Of a DNA stretch of 64,000 nt, positions 1-9,119 are shown one piece after another. This DNA comes from an uncultured Butyricimonas sp. (lineage in GTDB: Bacteria; Bacteroidota; Bacteroidia; Bacteroidales; Marinifilaceae): NCBI GenBank assembly GCA_944321845.1, contig CALUMT010000001.1:40900-104899 (forward strand), written 5' to 3'. The position numbers and the translations under genes were made by a program. The notes below the pieces were generated by a model. The model was not told the origin of the DNA. It saw nothing but the letters and a program-made list of their open reading frames with translations, and did no database searches. How positions within the stretch are numbered: the stretch's first letter is position 1; each line of letters opens with the position of its first letter.

Positions 1-367
1 CCGTTCTTAACACGTTATTATAGTCTTCTCGCAAAACCTGAATAGGTATTGAAGGCAACACATAAACACCCGTATCAAAAGATGTAATGACATAACTTTC
101 TTCGAATAATATCCTTCCATCTTTCTCTTTTACAGAATCACGGGTCGGTCCAGACACAATCTCAATCCCTTTGATGAGTGTATCACGGAATTCCGGAAAA
201 TTCACTTTTACCCCCGGCTCAGCCAATACTTTCATCCGGAAATGGATCTGATCACCAATCATAATATAATTAGTATCCACCTCTGCCGTGTATTCTACAT
301 TTTGAGCCTTTGCGATCCCGAGGCCAAACAACCAAACAAGCAATAATAGAATAAATCTGCTTTTCAT
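1..367 (-). CDS. Secreted BatD-like protein, 3' part cut by window edge
   Basis: Only the first 122 residues are inside the window. The reading frame starts at an ATG ending at 367 with a good AGGAG site about ten bases upstream. The start MKSRFILLLLVWLFGLGIAKAQ is a clear Sec signal peptide, cut before QN. The mature part (VEYTAEVDTNYIMIGDQIHFRMKV...) looks like an extracytoplasmic beta-sandwich. It follows the DUF58 gene by 26 bp and is the third gene of a MoxR-DUF58 operon. In Bacteroidetes this position is usually held by a secreted or membrane Bat-family protein ahead of the BatA/BatB von Willebrand proteins. The BatD-like label therefore rests on place and fold impression; the sequence shown is too short to prove it. 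Confidence 0.6.
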   Translation of the reverse strand, partial: MKSRFILLLLVWLFGLGIAKAQNVEYTAEVDTNYIMIGDQIHFRMKVLAEPGVKVNFPEFRDTLIKGIEIVSGPTRDSVKEKDGRILFEESYVITSFDTGVYVLPSIPIQVLREDYNNVLRT

Positions 368-393
368 GTCTTACTCTCCTTTCTCTAGTTTTA

Positions 394-1272
394 CTAGTAA
401 CCAGTTCCTCGCTTCTTAAACAAGGTAATTAACGCCCGCACATAATCTTCATCGGCACTGATTGTCGCCACATCTACTCCCGAACGTTTAAATACTCGCT
501 CCAGGTCTTTTTCCCGCGTCTGCATGTATTTTTTATATTCTTCCCGCACTCTCCGGTCCGAGGTATCCACCCAGATCCGTTCTCCCGTTTCCGCATCCTT
601 CAAATACAGTAAGCCGACAGCAGGCAATTCATTCTCACGCTGGTCATAAACCCGCAAAGCAACCATATCATGCTTTTTATTCGCGATTAACAATGGATGC
701 TCGAAGTCGTGTTCGTCCATAAAATCCGACACTAGAAAACAAGTACAACGTTTCTTTATAGCGTTTGTCAAGTACTGTAAAGCTAATGTTATATCAGTTT
801 GTTTCCGCTCCGGAGTAAAATCAATCAACTCTCGAATGATATGCAAGATATGCGTATGACCTTTTTTAGGCGGAATAAATTTCTCTATCTTATCCGAGAA
901 AAAGATCACTCCAATCTTATCATTATTCTGAATAGCAGAAAATGCCAACACGGCCGCAATTTCTGTTATCTGATTCTTTTTCAATTTAGATACCGTTCCG
1001 AAATTTCGAGAAGCACTCACATCGATCAAAAGCATCACGGTCAATTCCCGTTCTTCTTCAAAGATCTTCACGTAAGGATGGTTATAACGAGCAGTCACGT
1101 TCCAGTCAATATTTCGGATATCATCCCCGTATTGATATTCACGCACCTCACTAAAAGTCATTCCACGCCCCTTGAACGCCGTATGGTACTCTCCAGCAAA
1201 TATATTATTCGTGAGCCCCCGCGTCTTTATCTCGATCTTTCGAACTCGTTGTAATAATTCAGAAGTTTCCAT
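394..1272 (-). CDS. DUF58 (Bat-type, vWA-like) protein
   Basis: This 292-residue soluble protein carries the DUF58 signature around residues 40-85: RGMTFSEVREYQYGDDIR, then NIDWNVTARYNHPYVKIF, then EREL and LLIDVSAS. The last of these resembles the start of a von Willebrand A metal site (DxSxS). No signal or membrane segment is visible. DUF58 proteins are almost always encoded next to a MoxR ATPase, as here, and are thought to be its client or adaptor, linked in Bacteroidetes to envelope stress and aerotolerance. The frame can be extended 13 codons upstream from a non-ATG codon, but METSELLQ at 1272 is the natural start. It lies 77 bp after moxR in the same orientation. Confidence 0.88.
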   Translation of the reverse strand: METSELLQRVRKIEIKTRGLTNNIFAGEYHTAFKGRGMTFSEVREYQYGDDIRNIDWNVTARYNHPYVKIFEEERELTVMLLIDVSASRNFGTVSKLKKNQITEIAAVLAFSAIQNNDKIGVIFFSDKIEKFIPPKKGHTHILHIIRELIDFTPERKQTDITLALQYLTNAIKKRCTCFLVSDFMDEHDFEHPLLIANKKHDMVALRVYDQRENELPAVGLLYLKDAETGERIWVDTSDRRVREEYKKYMQTREKDLERVFKRSGVDVATISADEDYVRALITLFKKRGTGY

Positions 1273-1349
1273 AGTCACAATTTTAACATTAAAACAAAAG
1301 ACAAGAAGCACACTATCAACGTCTTCTCAGTCTGTCTTTCGATCTAAGA

Positions 1350-2342
1350 CTAAGGCACTTCCACCGTATTCAGGATCTCACTGATAATATTCTCGCTAGT
1401 CAGATTATTGGCCTCAGCCTCATAACTCAAACCGATACGGTGACGCAACACGTCATAACATACAGCCCGCACATCCTCAGGTATCACGTATCCACGACGC
1501 TTTATGAAGGCATAAGCCTGTGCGGCCTTCGCCAAACTGATACTGGCACGAGGCGAAGCTCCATAAGAAATCATGGATGCAAATTTTTCCAATCCATGTT
1601 CTTGTGGATAACGGGTTGCGAATACAATATCCACGATATATTTCTCTATCTTTTCATCCAGATATACCTCTTTCACCACTTCACGGGCCCGAAGGATGTC
1701 CGCGGGTTGTAATATTGTATTAGCTTTTGGGAATGTCTTTTCCAGATTCTGACGGACGATCATCTTTTCATCCTCTTTCTTCGGGTAATCAATGACTACT
1801 TTCAACATAAAACGGTCAACCTGCGCCTCCGGAAGCGGATAAGTTCCTTCTTGTTCTATCGGATTCTGCGTTGCCATTACAAGAAACGGTTCCTCTAACT
1901 TATAAGTTGTATCCCCGATTGTCACTTGACGTTCCTGCATAGCTTCCAACAATGCAGACTGTACTTTTGCCGGAGCACGGTTGATCTCATCAGCCAAAAT
2001 GAAATTCGCAAAAATAGGACCCTTTTTCACCACGAATTCTTCATTCTTCTGAGAATAGATCATAGTTCCCAACACGTCCGCAGGCAACAAGTCCGGAGTA
2101 AACTGAATTCTACTGAATTTAGCATTAATAATATTCGCCAGAGTATTAATTGCCAATGTTTTAGCCAAACCAGGAACTCCCTCCAACAAGATATGACCAT
2201 TAGACAACATACCAATTAACAATCCCTCTACCAAATGACGTTGTCCCACGATCACTTTGTTCATCTCCATGTTTATCATATCAACAAAAGAACTCTCTTG
2301 CTGAATCCGTTCATTTAAAGCTTTGATATCAATTGTATTCAT
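1350..2342 (-). CDS. MoxR-family AAA+ ATPase
   Basis: The 330-residue product is a typical MoxR (AAA_3) ATPase. The Walker A motif GVPGLAKT is at residues 55-62, Walker B FILADE at about 114-119, followed by INRAPAKVQSALLEAMQE. The sensor-1 region is MATQNPIEQEGTYPLPEAQVDRF, and the C-terminal lid follows. These ATPases act as chaperone-like machines on vWA/DUF58 partners. The next two genes are a DUF58 protein and a secreted Bat-like protein, so this is the first gene of that operon. A probable promoter lies in the 296-bp gap upstream. Length and motifs are normal. Confidence 0.93.
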   Translation of the reverse strand: MNTIDIKALNERIQQESSFVDMINMEMNKVIVGQRHLVEGLLIGMLSNGHILLEGVPGLAKTLAINTLANIINAKFSRIQFTPDLLPADVLGTMIYSQKNEEFVVKKGPIFANFILADEINRAPAKVQSALLEAMQERQVTIGDTTYKLEEPFLVMATQNPIEQEGTYPLPEAQVDRFMLKVVIDYPKKEDEKMIVRQNLEKTFPKANTILQPADILRAREVVKEVYLDEKIEKYIVDIVFATRYPQEHGLEKFASMISYGASPRASISLAKAAQAYAFIKRRGYVIPEDVRAVCYDVLRHRIGLSYEAEANNLTSENIISEILNTVEVP

Positions 2343-2638
2343 ATCATTTATTTTTAATTATAATTCTTGTTCATGCTCATTAGAAACCGACATTAAAATA
2401 CTTTGCAATGAAATATTTTATAATCTCTTTCGGTTTCCTCAAAAGTAGAGATTATTCCCCCGAATGTTAAATTCCGTGCCCCTAAATAATGTTAATACAA
2501 ATTTTAATCTTTTCATAAGGATAACTCCCTTTGCCTGAAAAATAAAGACTACGTTAAGAAGGGGTTTAACATATAACTAAGACATGGATTCAGACTGAAT
2601 CTTTCTAATTGTAAATTTTGCCAAACAAGACGTACTCA
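2343..2638 (-). promoter_or_regulatory. Intergenic region with probable moxR promoter
   Basis: This gap lies between the end of priA and the start of moxR, both on the minus strand. Read on the minus strand, 2440-2447 is TACTTTTG, matching the Bacteroidetes -7 box TAnnTTTG. The -33 position 20 bp upstream reads TTTA, one mismatch from TTTG. That would give a 5' untranslated leader of roughly 90 bases. No clear terminator was seen after priA, and no small gene or repeat. Confidence 0.45.
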
Positions 2639-5128
2639 TCACAACGGGTCCACATCAAAAAAGTAACGAATCCTTTGCCACCTATCTCTTGAAGCGACTA
2701 ATTTACAAGTATTTGACAAAAACATCTTCACTTCAGACAATCCTTTCCCCTGTTCAACTTTTATAACTATCTGAAGTCTAAATAAATTATTAATTTTATT
2801 CACTTGCGGCTCCGCCGGTCCCGCCACTTGAATTCCAGATCTCTCCCTGTACAAGCGAACCAATTCATTAGCCATATCACGTAATTCTTTAGGTCGAGAA
2901 TAACGCAACTCCAAAAGTATCAATCTATAGAATGGAGGATAATGGAACAATTGCCGCTCTTCTGCCAGCAAAGAAAACAATCCATGAAAATCTTCATTCA
3001 GCACGAAACGGAACACTCGCTCATTTATGTTGGGAGCCTGAATAATCACCTTTCCTCGTTCTTCCCGTCTCCCACATCTTCCCCCCACCTGTACCAGCGT
3101 ATCGTAAGCCCGTTCCTCTGCTCTAAAATCCGAGAATCCCATCAATGTCCCGGCATCGATAATTCCGACCAAACTCACCCCGGCGAAATCCAACCCCTTA
3201 GCGATCATCTGCGTACCGACAAGCACATCTATATTTCTGGATTCAAAATCATTCATCAATTTTTGGAATCTTGCCTTATTCCCCATCACATCCGTATCCA
3301 TCCGTGCAACCCTGGCTTTCGGGAACAGATTTTTTATCTCTTCCTCTATCTGCTCCGTCCCGGGAGGAGAAGTAAAAACATAATTCCCCTTACCACACTT
3401 CTCGCACACGGGCGGCACCTGACGTATTCTTCCGCAATAGTGACAATGCAACTGTTTAACATATGCGTGATAAGTAAGACTGACATCACAATGCTTACAT
3501 TTCAATATCGATCCACAATTATCACATTGCACATACGTTGAAAACCCCCGGCGGTTATGAAATAATATAATCTGTTTTCCCCGCTCTAACTGCCTTCCTA
3601 TTTCATCATGCAGTATAGATGTTATGTGTCCCTTCAATAATCCCTTGCGACGACACGCTTGCACATCAACAATCTGCACATCGGGAGACATTACCCCCCC
3701 ATAACGCTGATCTAACTTGACAAAACCGTATTTCCCCGCCATGGCATTCTGATAGCTTTCAAATGACGGTGTTGCGGACCCTAACAACACCTTGGCTCCA
3801 TGCAATCTGGCCAACATGATTGCGGCATCACGCCCATGATAACGCGGTGCAGGATCCTGTTGCTTATAGGATGTATCATGTTCTTCATCAACAATTACCA
3901 ATCCAAGATCCTTAAATGGTAAAAAAATAGAGGAACGTACCCCTAGAATTATCGGGAAAGGTGTCGCCCCGTTTTGTCGTTGCCACATTTCAACCCTTTG
4001 TGCATTTGATAGGCCAGAATGATATACTCCTACCTGATCTCCAAAAACACATCTTAATCTCCTAACCAACTGCACGGTAAGACCAATTTCGGGCAATAGA
4101 TAAAGGACCTGTTTCTTGTTCTCCAATATCTGTCGTATTAGATGAAGATATAACTCTGTTTTCCCCGAAGAGGTTACTCCTTGCAAAAGGACACATGCTT
4201 TCTCTTTAAATAAACATCGTATCCGCTCCATCGCTTCACTTTGTACTCTCGACAAAGCATGAATATTTCCCACATTTCCATCCACTTGTCCAAACCTACT
4301 CACCTCTACCACAACCTCCTTTAACACACCTCGCCTACACAACGCATTCAACGCGGAAACAGAAGAACTGACTGATGCCAGGAATTCTTTCCGTTCCAAA
4401 ACCGATGTTTTATTTTCCGAGCAATAATTGATCCAATTACACAATAAGGCATATTGTGCTTTCGCCCGTTTTAAATCATCCAAAAGCGCATGTAATTCTC
4501 CCTCACGGAAAAATCTATTCCAAGTAATAACTTTTTCCAGCTTAGGTCGATACACACGATATTCATGTTCTTGAATTTCCAGAATTCCCTTCTTTATCAA
4601 GGAATAAAGCAAAGAGAAGTTCACGACCCCTCGCTGTTTCATAAAATCATAAACAGCATCCAAACCTATCAATTGCTTGGTCAAGTCGTTTCCACCCCAA
4701 AATTCTTCTAAACCATGTACAACAAGGAGTTCTTCTTTCTCTAGGTTCTCTACATTTATATTCCCCGCAATCCAATCCGAAGAAAAGCACAAGTAGGCTC
4801 CGCTTTCCAAGCGCATTGAAACAGGCAATGCTGCTTTAATCACCACTCCCAAAGGAGCCATATAGTATTGGGACAACCACTCCAAAAAATGCAAGTAAGA
4901 TAAAGACAAGGTAAAATCCCTATCAATTACATAGGTTATACCTTTTATTCCCTTATCTTCACTTGCCGCTTCCCGCAAAGCGTAGACAACCCCCGTGTAC
5001 CAGCCTTTTTTACCGAAAGGCACAACCACAAGCCTACCTATTTCCACCTGAGAAACAAGTTCTTCCGGGACTAAATAGGTAAATAAACCATCTACCCCCA
5101 ACGGGATTATCACATCTGCATACAACAA
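2639..5128 (-). CDS. priA: Primosomal protein N' (replication restart helicase PriA)
   Basis: At 829 residues this is full-length PriA, the DEXH helicase that reloads the replisome at stalled forks. The N-terminal DNA-binding domain starts MLYADVIIPLGVDGLFTYLVP. The helicase core has Walker A GVTSSGKTE near residue 316 and DEEH near 413, followed by the PriA signature SYKQQDPAPRYHGRDAA. The zinc-binding insertion between about 532 and 577 has the paired cysteines CDNCG, CKHC, CHYCG and CEKCG. The second RecA lobe holds GTQMIAKGLDFAGVSLV. It is followed 27 bp upstream on the map by pfkA in the same orientation, probably one housekeeping transcription unit (cmk-ispH-pfkA-priA). Confidence 0.97.
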   Translation of the reverse strand: MLYADVIIPLGVDGLFTYLVPEELVSQVEIGRLVVVPFGKKGWYTGVVYALREAASEDKGIKGITYVIDRDFTLSLSYLHFLEWLSQYYMAPLGVVIKAALPVSMRLESGAYLCFSSDWIAGNINVENLEKEELLVVHGLEEFWGGNDLTKQLIGLDAVYDFMKQRGVVNFSLLYSLIKKGILEIQEHEYRVYRPKLEKVITWNRFFREGELHALLDDLKRAKAQYALLCNWINYCSENKTSVLERKEFLASVSSSVSALNALCRRGVLKEVVVEVSRFGQVDGNVGNIHALSRVQSEAMERIRCLFKEKACVLLQGVTSSGKTELYLHLIRQILENKKQVLYLLPEIGLTVQLVRRLRCVFGDQVGVYHSGLSNAQRVEMWQRQNGATPFPIILGVRSSIFLPFKDLGLVIVDEEHDTSYKQQDPAPRYHGRDAAIMLARLHGAKVLLGSATPSFESYQNAMAGKYGFVKLDQRYGGVMSPDVQIVDVQACRRKGLLKGHITSILHDEIGRQLERGKQIILFHNRRGFSTYVQCDNCGSILKCKHCDVSLTYHAYVKQLHCHYCGRIRQVPPVCEKCGKGNYVFTSPPGTEQIEEEIKNLFPKARVARMDTDVMGNKARFQKLMNDFESRNIDVLVGTQMIAKGLDFAGVSLVGIIDAGTLMGFSDFRAEERAYDTLVQVGGRCGRREERGKVIIQAPNINERVFRFVLNEDFHGLFSLLAEERQLFHYPPFYRLILLELRYSRPKELRDMANELVRLYRERSGIQVAGPAEPQVNKINNLFRLQIVIKVEQGKGLSEVKMFLSNTCKLVASRDRWQRIRYFFDVDPL

Positions 5129-5155
5129 AGCAAATATCTTTAAATATCTGCAATA

Positions 5156-6136
5156 TTAAATCGACAACACCTCCGTCAAACCTAACAAATTATGATTTAA
5201 CGGTTTCGAATTTTTAATAGCCTTATTAAACGGAACATGCACAATATCCTTATTCATGATTCCCACCATTATACTGGTTTGATTATCCAACAAGGCATCC
5301 ACTGCAGCAACCCCTAGGGTGCTTGCCGTCACTCTGTCAAAAGCGGAAGGAGAACCACCCCGCTGAATATGTCCCAACACGGTAACTCGGACATCATACT
5401 CCGGATGACGTTCAGCAATCTGCTCCGCAATCATATAAGCACCACCCGACTTATCTCCCTCTGCAACAATAACAATTCCACTTGACTTATGAGGTTTATA
5501 ATCATGCTCCAGGTACTTGTCCAAATCATTTACATCTGTTTGAATCTCTGGCACCAGCACAGCCTCTGCTCCCGTGGCGACAGCAGAACGCAAGGCAATA
5601 AAACCGGCATCTCTTCCCATTACTTCTATAAAGAATAATCGATTATGGGCACTGGCCGTATCCCGAATCTTATCAACAGCCTCCACTACCGTGTTCACCG
5701 CGGTATCATAACCTATCGTATAATCTGTTCCATAAAGGTCATTATCTATAGTTCCGGGGATTCCTACAATATGTACATCATACTCCTGACACAACTCCCG
5801 TGCTCCAGAGAATGTTCCATCACCACCGATCACGACCAGGCCATCCAAATTAAATTTCTTGATCTGCTCGTATGCCTTAGCTCTTCCTTCCGCCTCACGG
5901 AACTCTTTACACCGAGCCGTTTTCAGAATCGTCCCTCCCCGCTGAATAATATTACTTACATCATGAGATTCAAGACGTCTAATATCCCCATTCACTAATC
6001 CTTCATAACCATAATAGATTCCATAAGCGTTACAACCATTATAAATGGCAGCTCTCACCACGGCCCGAATGGCCGCATTCATTCCAGGAGCATCCCCTCC
6101 CGAGGTTAAAACTCCAATGTTCTTGATTTTTCCCAT
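5156..6136 (-). CDS. pfkA: ATP-dependent 6-phosphofructokinase
   Basis: A 326-residue group A phosphofructokinase, catalysing fructose 6-phosphate to fructose 1,6-bisphosphate in glycolysis. SGGDAPGMNA at residues 12-21 is the nucleotide loop. GGDGT at 104-108 has glycine where pyrophosphate-dependent enzymes have aspartate (GGDDT), so ATP is the expected donor. PGTIDND at about 127-133 carries the catalytic aspartates. Effector-site features and GHIQRGGSPSAFDR are present near the C terminus. It lies 20 bp downstream of ispH and 27 bp before priA. The start is the only sensible ATG. Confidence 0.96.
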   Translation of the reverse strand: MGKIKNIGVLTSGGDAPGMNAAIRAVVRAAIYNGCNAYGIYYGYEGLVNGDIRRLESHDVSNIIQRGGTILKTARCKEFREAEGRAKAYEQIKKFNLDGLVVIGGDGTFSGARELCQEYDVHIVGIPGTIDNDLYGTDYTIGYDTAVNTVVEAVDKIRDTASAHNRLFFIEVMGRDAGFIALRSAVATGAEAVLVPEIQTDVNDLDKYLEHDYKPHKSSGIVIVAEGDKSGGAYMIAEQIAERHPEYDVRVTVLGHIQRGGSPSAFDRVTASTLGVAAVDALLDNQTSIMVGIMNKDIVHVPFNKAIKNSKPLNHNLLGLTEVLSI

Positions 6137-6156
6137 AACATTTCAATTGAAAATTA

Positions 6157-6999
6157 CTATATCAATGTTTTTGCGATTTCTTCCATTACCCACCTCGGAG
6201 TAGAAGTTGCACCTGTAATACCCACGGTATCTACTCCTGTAAACATCTCATCTTTTAAATCACATGCTCCTTGTACAAAATAGGTTCGAGGATTAACCTC
6301 CCGGCAAACATTAAACAATTGTTTGCCATTAGAGCTTTTCTCCCCACTCACGAATATGATTACATCATGCTGCAAGGCAAAATTCCGCAATTGCGGGATT
6401 CTATTGGCAACTTTACGACAAATCGTGTCATTCACTTCTACTATTCCATGTGCTCTCCCTTGTACCAATTCCACGACTCTTTTAAAACCCTCCAAGCTTT
6501 TAGTCGTCTGGGAAAACAATATGATTTGCTTTTCAAAATCTATTTGATCCAAATCATGCTCATCCTCTACAACAATAGCTTCACCATCTGTCTGGGCCAC
6601 CAATCCATTCACTTCGGCATGACCTCTTTTCCCGTATATGACTACTTGCCCCCCCTCGGTTGATACCCGCTCATAAGCTTTCCTTATTTTTTTCTGCAAA
6701 TTCAACACCACCGGACACGAGGCGTCAATAACCTCCACTTGATTCGCTTGCGCAATGCGATACGAACTTGGGGGTTCTCCATGAGCGCGAAACAACACGC
6801 GGCAATGATGCAACCGGGAGAATTCTTCATGATCGATCGTGTGCAAGCCTAACTTATTCAAACGTTCCACTTCCCGGCTATTATGCACGATATCACCTAT
6901 GCAATAAAGTTCACCTTTCCGTAATTCCTCTTCTGCCTTTGTAATGGCATTCACCACACCAAAGCAGAATCCTGAATTTTCGTCAATCTCTACTTTCAT
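6157..6999 (-). CDS. ispH: 4-hydroxy-3-methylbut-2-enyl diphosphate reductase
   Basis: This 280-residue protein is IspH (LytB), the last enzyme of the MEP isoprenoid pathway. It reduces HMBPP to IPP and DMAPP with a [4Fe-4S] cluster. The three cluster ligands are visible at C12 (NSGFCFGV), C95 (DASCPVV) and C194 (NDTICRKVANR). The substrate residues in AHGEPPSSY, GHAEV and GITGATSTPRW are also in place. Its start codon overlaps the end of cmk by 17 bp, so the two are translationally coupled. Unlike many homologues it is not fused to an S1 domain. Confidence 0.97.
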   Translation of the reverse strand: MKVEIDENSGFCFGVVNAITKAEEELRKGELYCIGDIVHNSREVERLNKLGLHTIDHEEFSRLHHCRVLFRAHGEPPSSYRIAQANQVEVIDASCPVVLNLQKKIRKAYERVSTEGGQVVIYGKRGHAEVNGLVAQTDGEAIVVEDEHDLDQIDFEKQIILFSQTTKSLEGFKRVVELVQGRAHGIVEVNDTICRKVANRIPQLRNFALQHDVIIFVSGEKSSNGKQLFNVCREVNPRTYFVQGACDLKDEMFTGVDTVGITGATSTPRWVMEEIAKTLI

Positions 7000-7684
7000 A
7001 TTTTTTTCGAATAATCTCGGCCATTTTCGTCACTTCCTCCTCCAACGTCATATTCGTCGTATCTATCAGCACGGCATCCTCGACTTGCACCAAGGGACTT
7101 GTCTCGCGATGGGTGTCTATATAATCGCGCTGCTCTACATTTTTTTTCACCTCCGCCAAGGTCACTTGTTCCCCTTTCTCCAGCAACTCCTTATAACGAC
7201 GCTCCGCACGAATATCCACAGATGCAGTCATAAAAAATTTAACATCAGCATGAGGGAACACCACGCTGCCGATATCCCGTCCATCCATCACGACAGCACT
7301 CTCTTGTCCCATCTCCCGTTGTTTCTCCACCAGTAACTTTCTCACTTCAGGTAACGCGGCGACGAAACTAACATTAGCGGATACATTCATTCCCCGAATC
7401 TCATCTTCTACAAGCTCACCATTCAGATAGGACTCATAACACCTTTTACTATCATTATAACAAAAAGCAATTTCCATTGAAGAAAGAACCTGCGACAGCA
7501 TCTTGTTATCAACAGTCCCGTTAGAAATCAACTTTTTCCGTAACAACCCCAGAGTCACAACCCGGTACATTGCACCGGTATCAATATAAATGAATCCCAA
7601 CTGCGCTGCAAGCAATTTCGCCACGGTACTCTTCCCTGTGGATGAGTAACCGTCTATTGCTACTATAAAACCTTTTTTCCCCAT
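6983..7684 (-). CDS. cmk: Cytidylate kinase
   Basis: This gene encodes a 233-residue (d)CMP kinase. The P-loop GYSSTGKST is at residues 12-20, followed by DTGAMYR in the substrate site and MDGRDIGSVVFPHADVKFFMTAS, the CMP kinase signature with DGRDIG. The frame continues 22 codons further upstream (to 7750), but that extension would read through the terminator hairpin at 7720-7745. MGKKGFIVAIDGYSSTGKS at 7684 matches the family start. The 3' end overlaps ispH by 17 bp. Confidence 0.95.
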   Translation of the reverse strand: MGKKGFIVAIDGYSSTGKSTVAKLLAAQLGFIYIDTGAMYRVVTLGLLRKKLISNGTVDNKMLSQVLSSMEIAFCYNDSKRCYESYLNGELVEDEIRGMNVSANVSFVAALPEVRKLLVEKQREMGQESAVVMDGRDIGSVVFPHADVKFFMTASVDIRAERRYKELLEKGEQVTLAEVKKNVEQRDYIDTHRETSPLVQVEDAVLIDTTNMTLEEEVTKMAEIIRKKYESRD

Positions 7685-7712
7685 ATCTACAAATCTTTCA
7701 AATGCGAAAATA

Positions 7713-7745
7713 CAAAAAAAGGGATTAATCACGTGATTAATCCCT
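7713..7745 (-). terminator. Perfect palindrome plus T-run, terminator
   Basis: Positions 7720-7745 form a perfect 26-bp palindrome (arm AGGGATTAATCAC with no loop spacer). On the minus strand it is followed by seven T residues (7719-7713). It lies just after the 7766-8596 gene and before cmk, so it separates the secreted protein gene from the cmk-ispH-pfkA-priA unit. Confidence 0.8.
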
Positions 7746-7765
7746 CGCATATTTTTGTTACATTC

Positions 7766-8596
7766 TTAGCCTACTATTTTCAGCAATTCTTTTGCTCTTT
7801 CCATTAAAGCCTGATTGGCTGATTTTTTTGCCAATGAATCCGCTATTTCCGCATATTTCTTTGCGACATCATCAAAACCGCATTTCTCTGAAATCAAAAC
7901 ATAATTATAAATAGCGTCAAAATCAGTCTTGGATTCAACCGTTTTACCCGCCCACAATTGTATCACTTTCAAACGGGAAACGTCATTCATGATTTCCAAG
8001 GCCCCATCCGTAATTTCCTTTATCATCTTTCTGTTTTCCGGGAAATAACGGAATAACTTTCTTGCCTTATAAAAATAATCCTCTGACTTCCGCTCTGCCC
8101 TCAATTGACGGATATAAAAATAATCTTCAACCACATCATAATGCTCGTAACCAGTATTTTTCAAGACTTCAAGATACTTGTTATACTCTACCTTGTTGGT
8201 GTTATAATACTTTTCCAGGAAACCGACAAACGTATCATCCAGTTTCTGCAATACATCATCTTTCGAGTAGCTCTGGATAAATTTCGCCTGATTATTGAAC
8301 AGATATTTAAACTGAGGAGCATTCACATCATCCACGAAGTCTCGGATGATTCGCCAGTTATATTCTTTTAAATAATCCGATTCCTTTTGCGTCTCAAAAT
8401 AGCGACGTACAAAATCACAATTGGATTTACCCTGCCTCTTCAATTCCTGCAATAATTGAATTGTCGTTTGCGGATCAGAAGGATTCGCCTCAAACTTTTT
8501 CACTAGATTATCCAACACTGCCGTTTCTTTCTCATTGGCTACACCGACAAGATTAAACAACAAAACGCTTACAATTAAAAAAATTCTCAACATCAT
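7766..8596 (-). CDS. Secreted helical protein of unknown function
   Basis: A 276-residue protein not assigned to a family. MLRIFLIVSVLLFNLVGVANE is a signal peptide with a likely cut after VGVA; there is no lipobox cysteine, so a soluble periplasmic protein is expected. The mature part is charged and looks all-helical, rich in Y, K and E, with repeat-like helix pairs reminiscent of TPR or solenoid folds (for example DQALMERAKELLKIVG at the end). The single mature cysteines at NCDF and KCGF do not form a CxxC motif, so it is not a thioredoxin. It is followed by a strong terminator and probably forms its own unit. The start could be M1 or M2. Confidence 0.7.
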   Translation of the reverse strand: MMLRIFLIVSVLLFNLVGVANEKETAVLDNLVKKFEANPSDPQTTIQLLQELKRQGKSNCDFVRRYFETQKESDYLKEYNWRIIRDFVDDVNAPQFKYLFNNQAKFIQSYSKDDVLQKLDDTFVGFLEKYYNTNKVEYNKYLEVLKNTGYEHYDVVEDYFYIRQLRAERKSEDYFYKARKLFRYFPENRKMIKEITDGALEIMNDVSRLKVIQLWAGKTVESKTDFDAIYNYVLISEKCGFDDVAKKYAEIADSLAKKSANQALMERAKELLKIVG

Positions 8597-8827
8597 AATT
8601 ATACTTTTGTTCCAAACTTCACCTATAAGACACTTTAAGGAGCAAAAAGTATTACTCGAAATCCGGTTTTAACATTATATTTAACACACATTAATTATTA
8701 CAATTACATTATGAAACAAATAAGCATTTTAAAATAACAATTTAAAACCTACACCTGTAATAGAAACGGCAGAATAAACAATGTTAATCAAAGAGTCTCT
8801 AATTGGCTTTTAATCCATTAACAATAT

Positions 8828-9100
8828 TCACGAAGCGCCATCAACAAACATCTTGATTAACAATAGAATAATTACAACAATGGCAACAATTATCGCCCGA
8901 CGGAAAGTTGTTAAATCGCTTTTAGCTGCCTTATGCATATCCCCTACAGCATGATTTTCCTCCTCAGCATTTGCCAGACGATTCAATAAATCCACGTGTT
9001 CCTTTTTTTGTAACCAAGCATCCACCTCTTCCTGATCCAACTCCTCTCTTTGATGTAATATTTTGTGAGCAAACATTACATCCTCATCTTCATATTTCAT
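8828..9100 (-). CDS. Small single-span membrane protein, FecR-head-like
   Basis: This 90-residue protein starts MKYEDEDVMFAHKILHQREE behind an AGAGGG ribosome site. Residues about 10-45 (ILHQREELDQEEVDAWLQ and on to LLNRLA) follow the pattern of the cytoplasmic anti-sigma head of Bacteroidetes FecR proteins: acidic, with a conserved tryptophan and LLxxLA. Residues 68-85 (IIVAIVVIILLLIKMFV) are one membrane span, and the chain then ends, so the periplasmic FecR domain is absent. It lies 19 bp after the TolC gene and is the last gene of the efflux operon. The FecR likeness is by eye only. It might bind a sigma factor or be an accessory subunit of the pump. Confidence 0.6.
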   Translation of the reverse strand: MKYEDEDVMFAHKILHQREELDQEEVDAWLQKKEHVDLLNRLANAEEENHAVGDMHKAAKSDLTTFRRAIIVAIVVIILLLIKMFVDGAS

Positions 9101-9119
9101 ACAAAACCCTCTTCAAAAA

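Noticed and set aside
5156-6136. Pyrophosphate-dependent phosphofructokinase
   Set aside because: The motif is GGDGT, not GGDDT, so the ATP-dependent form is the better call.
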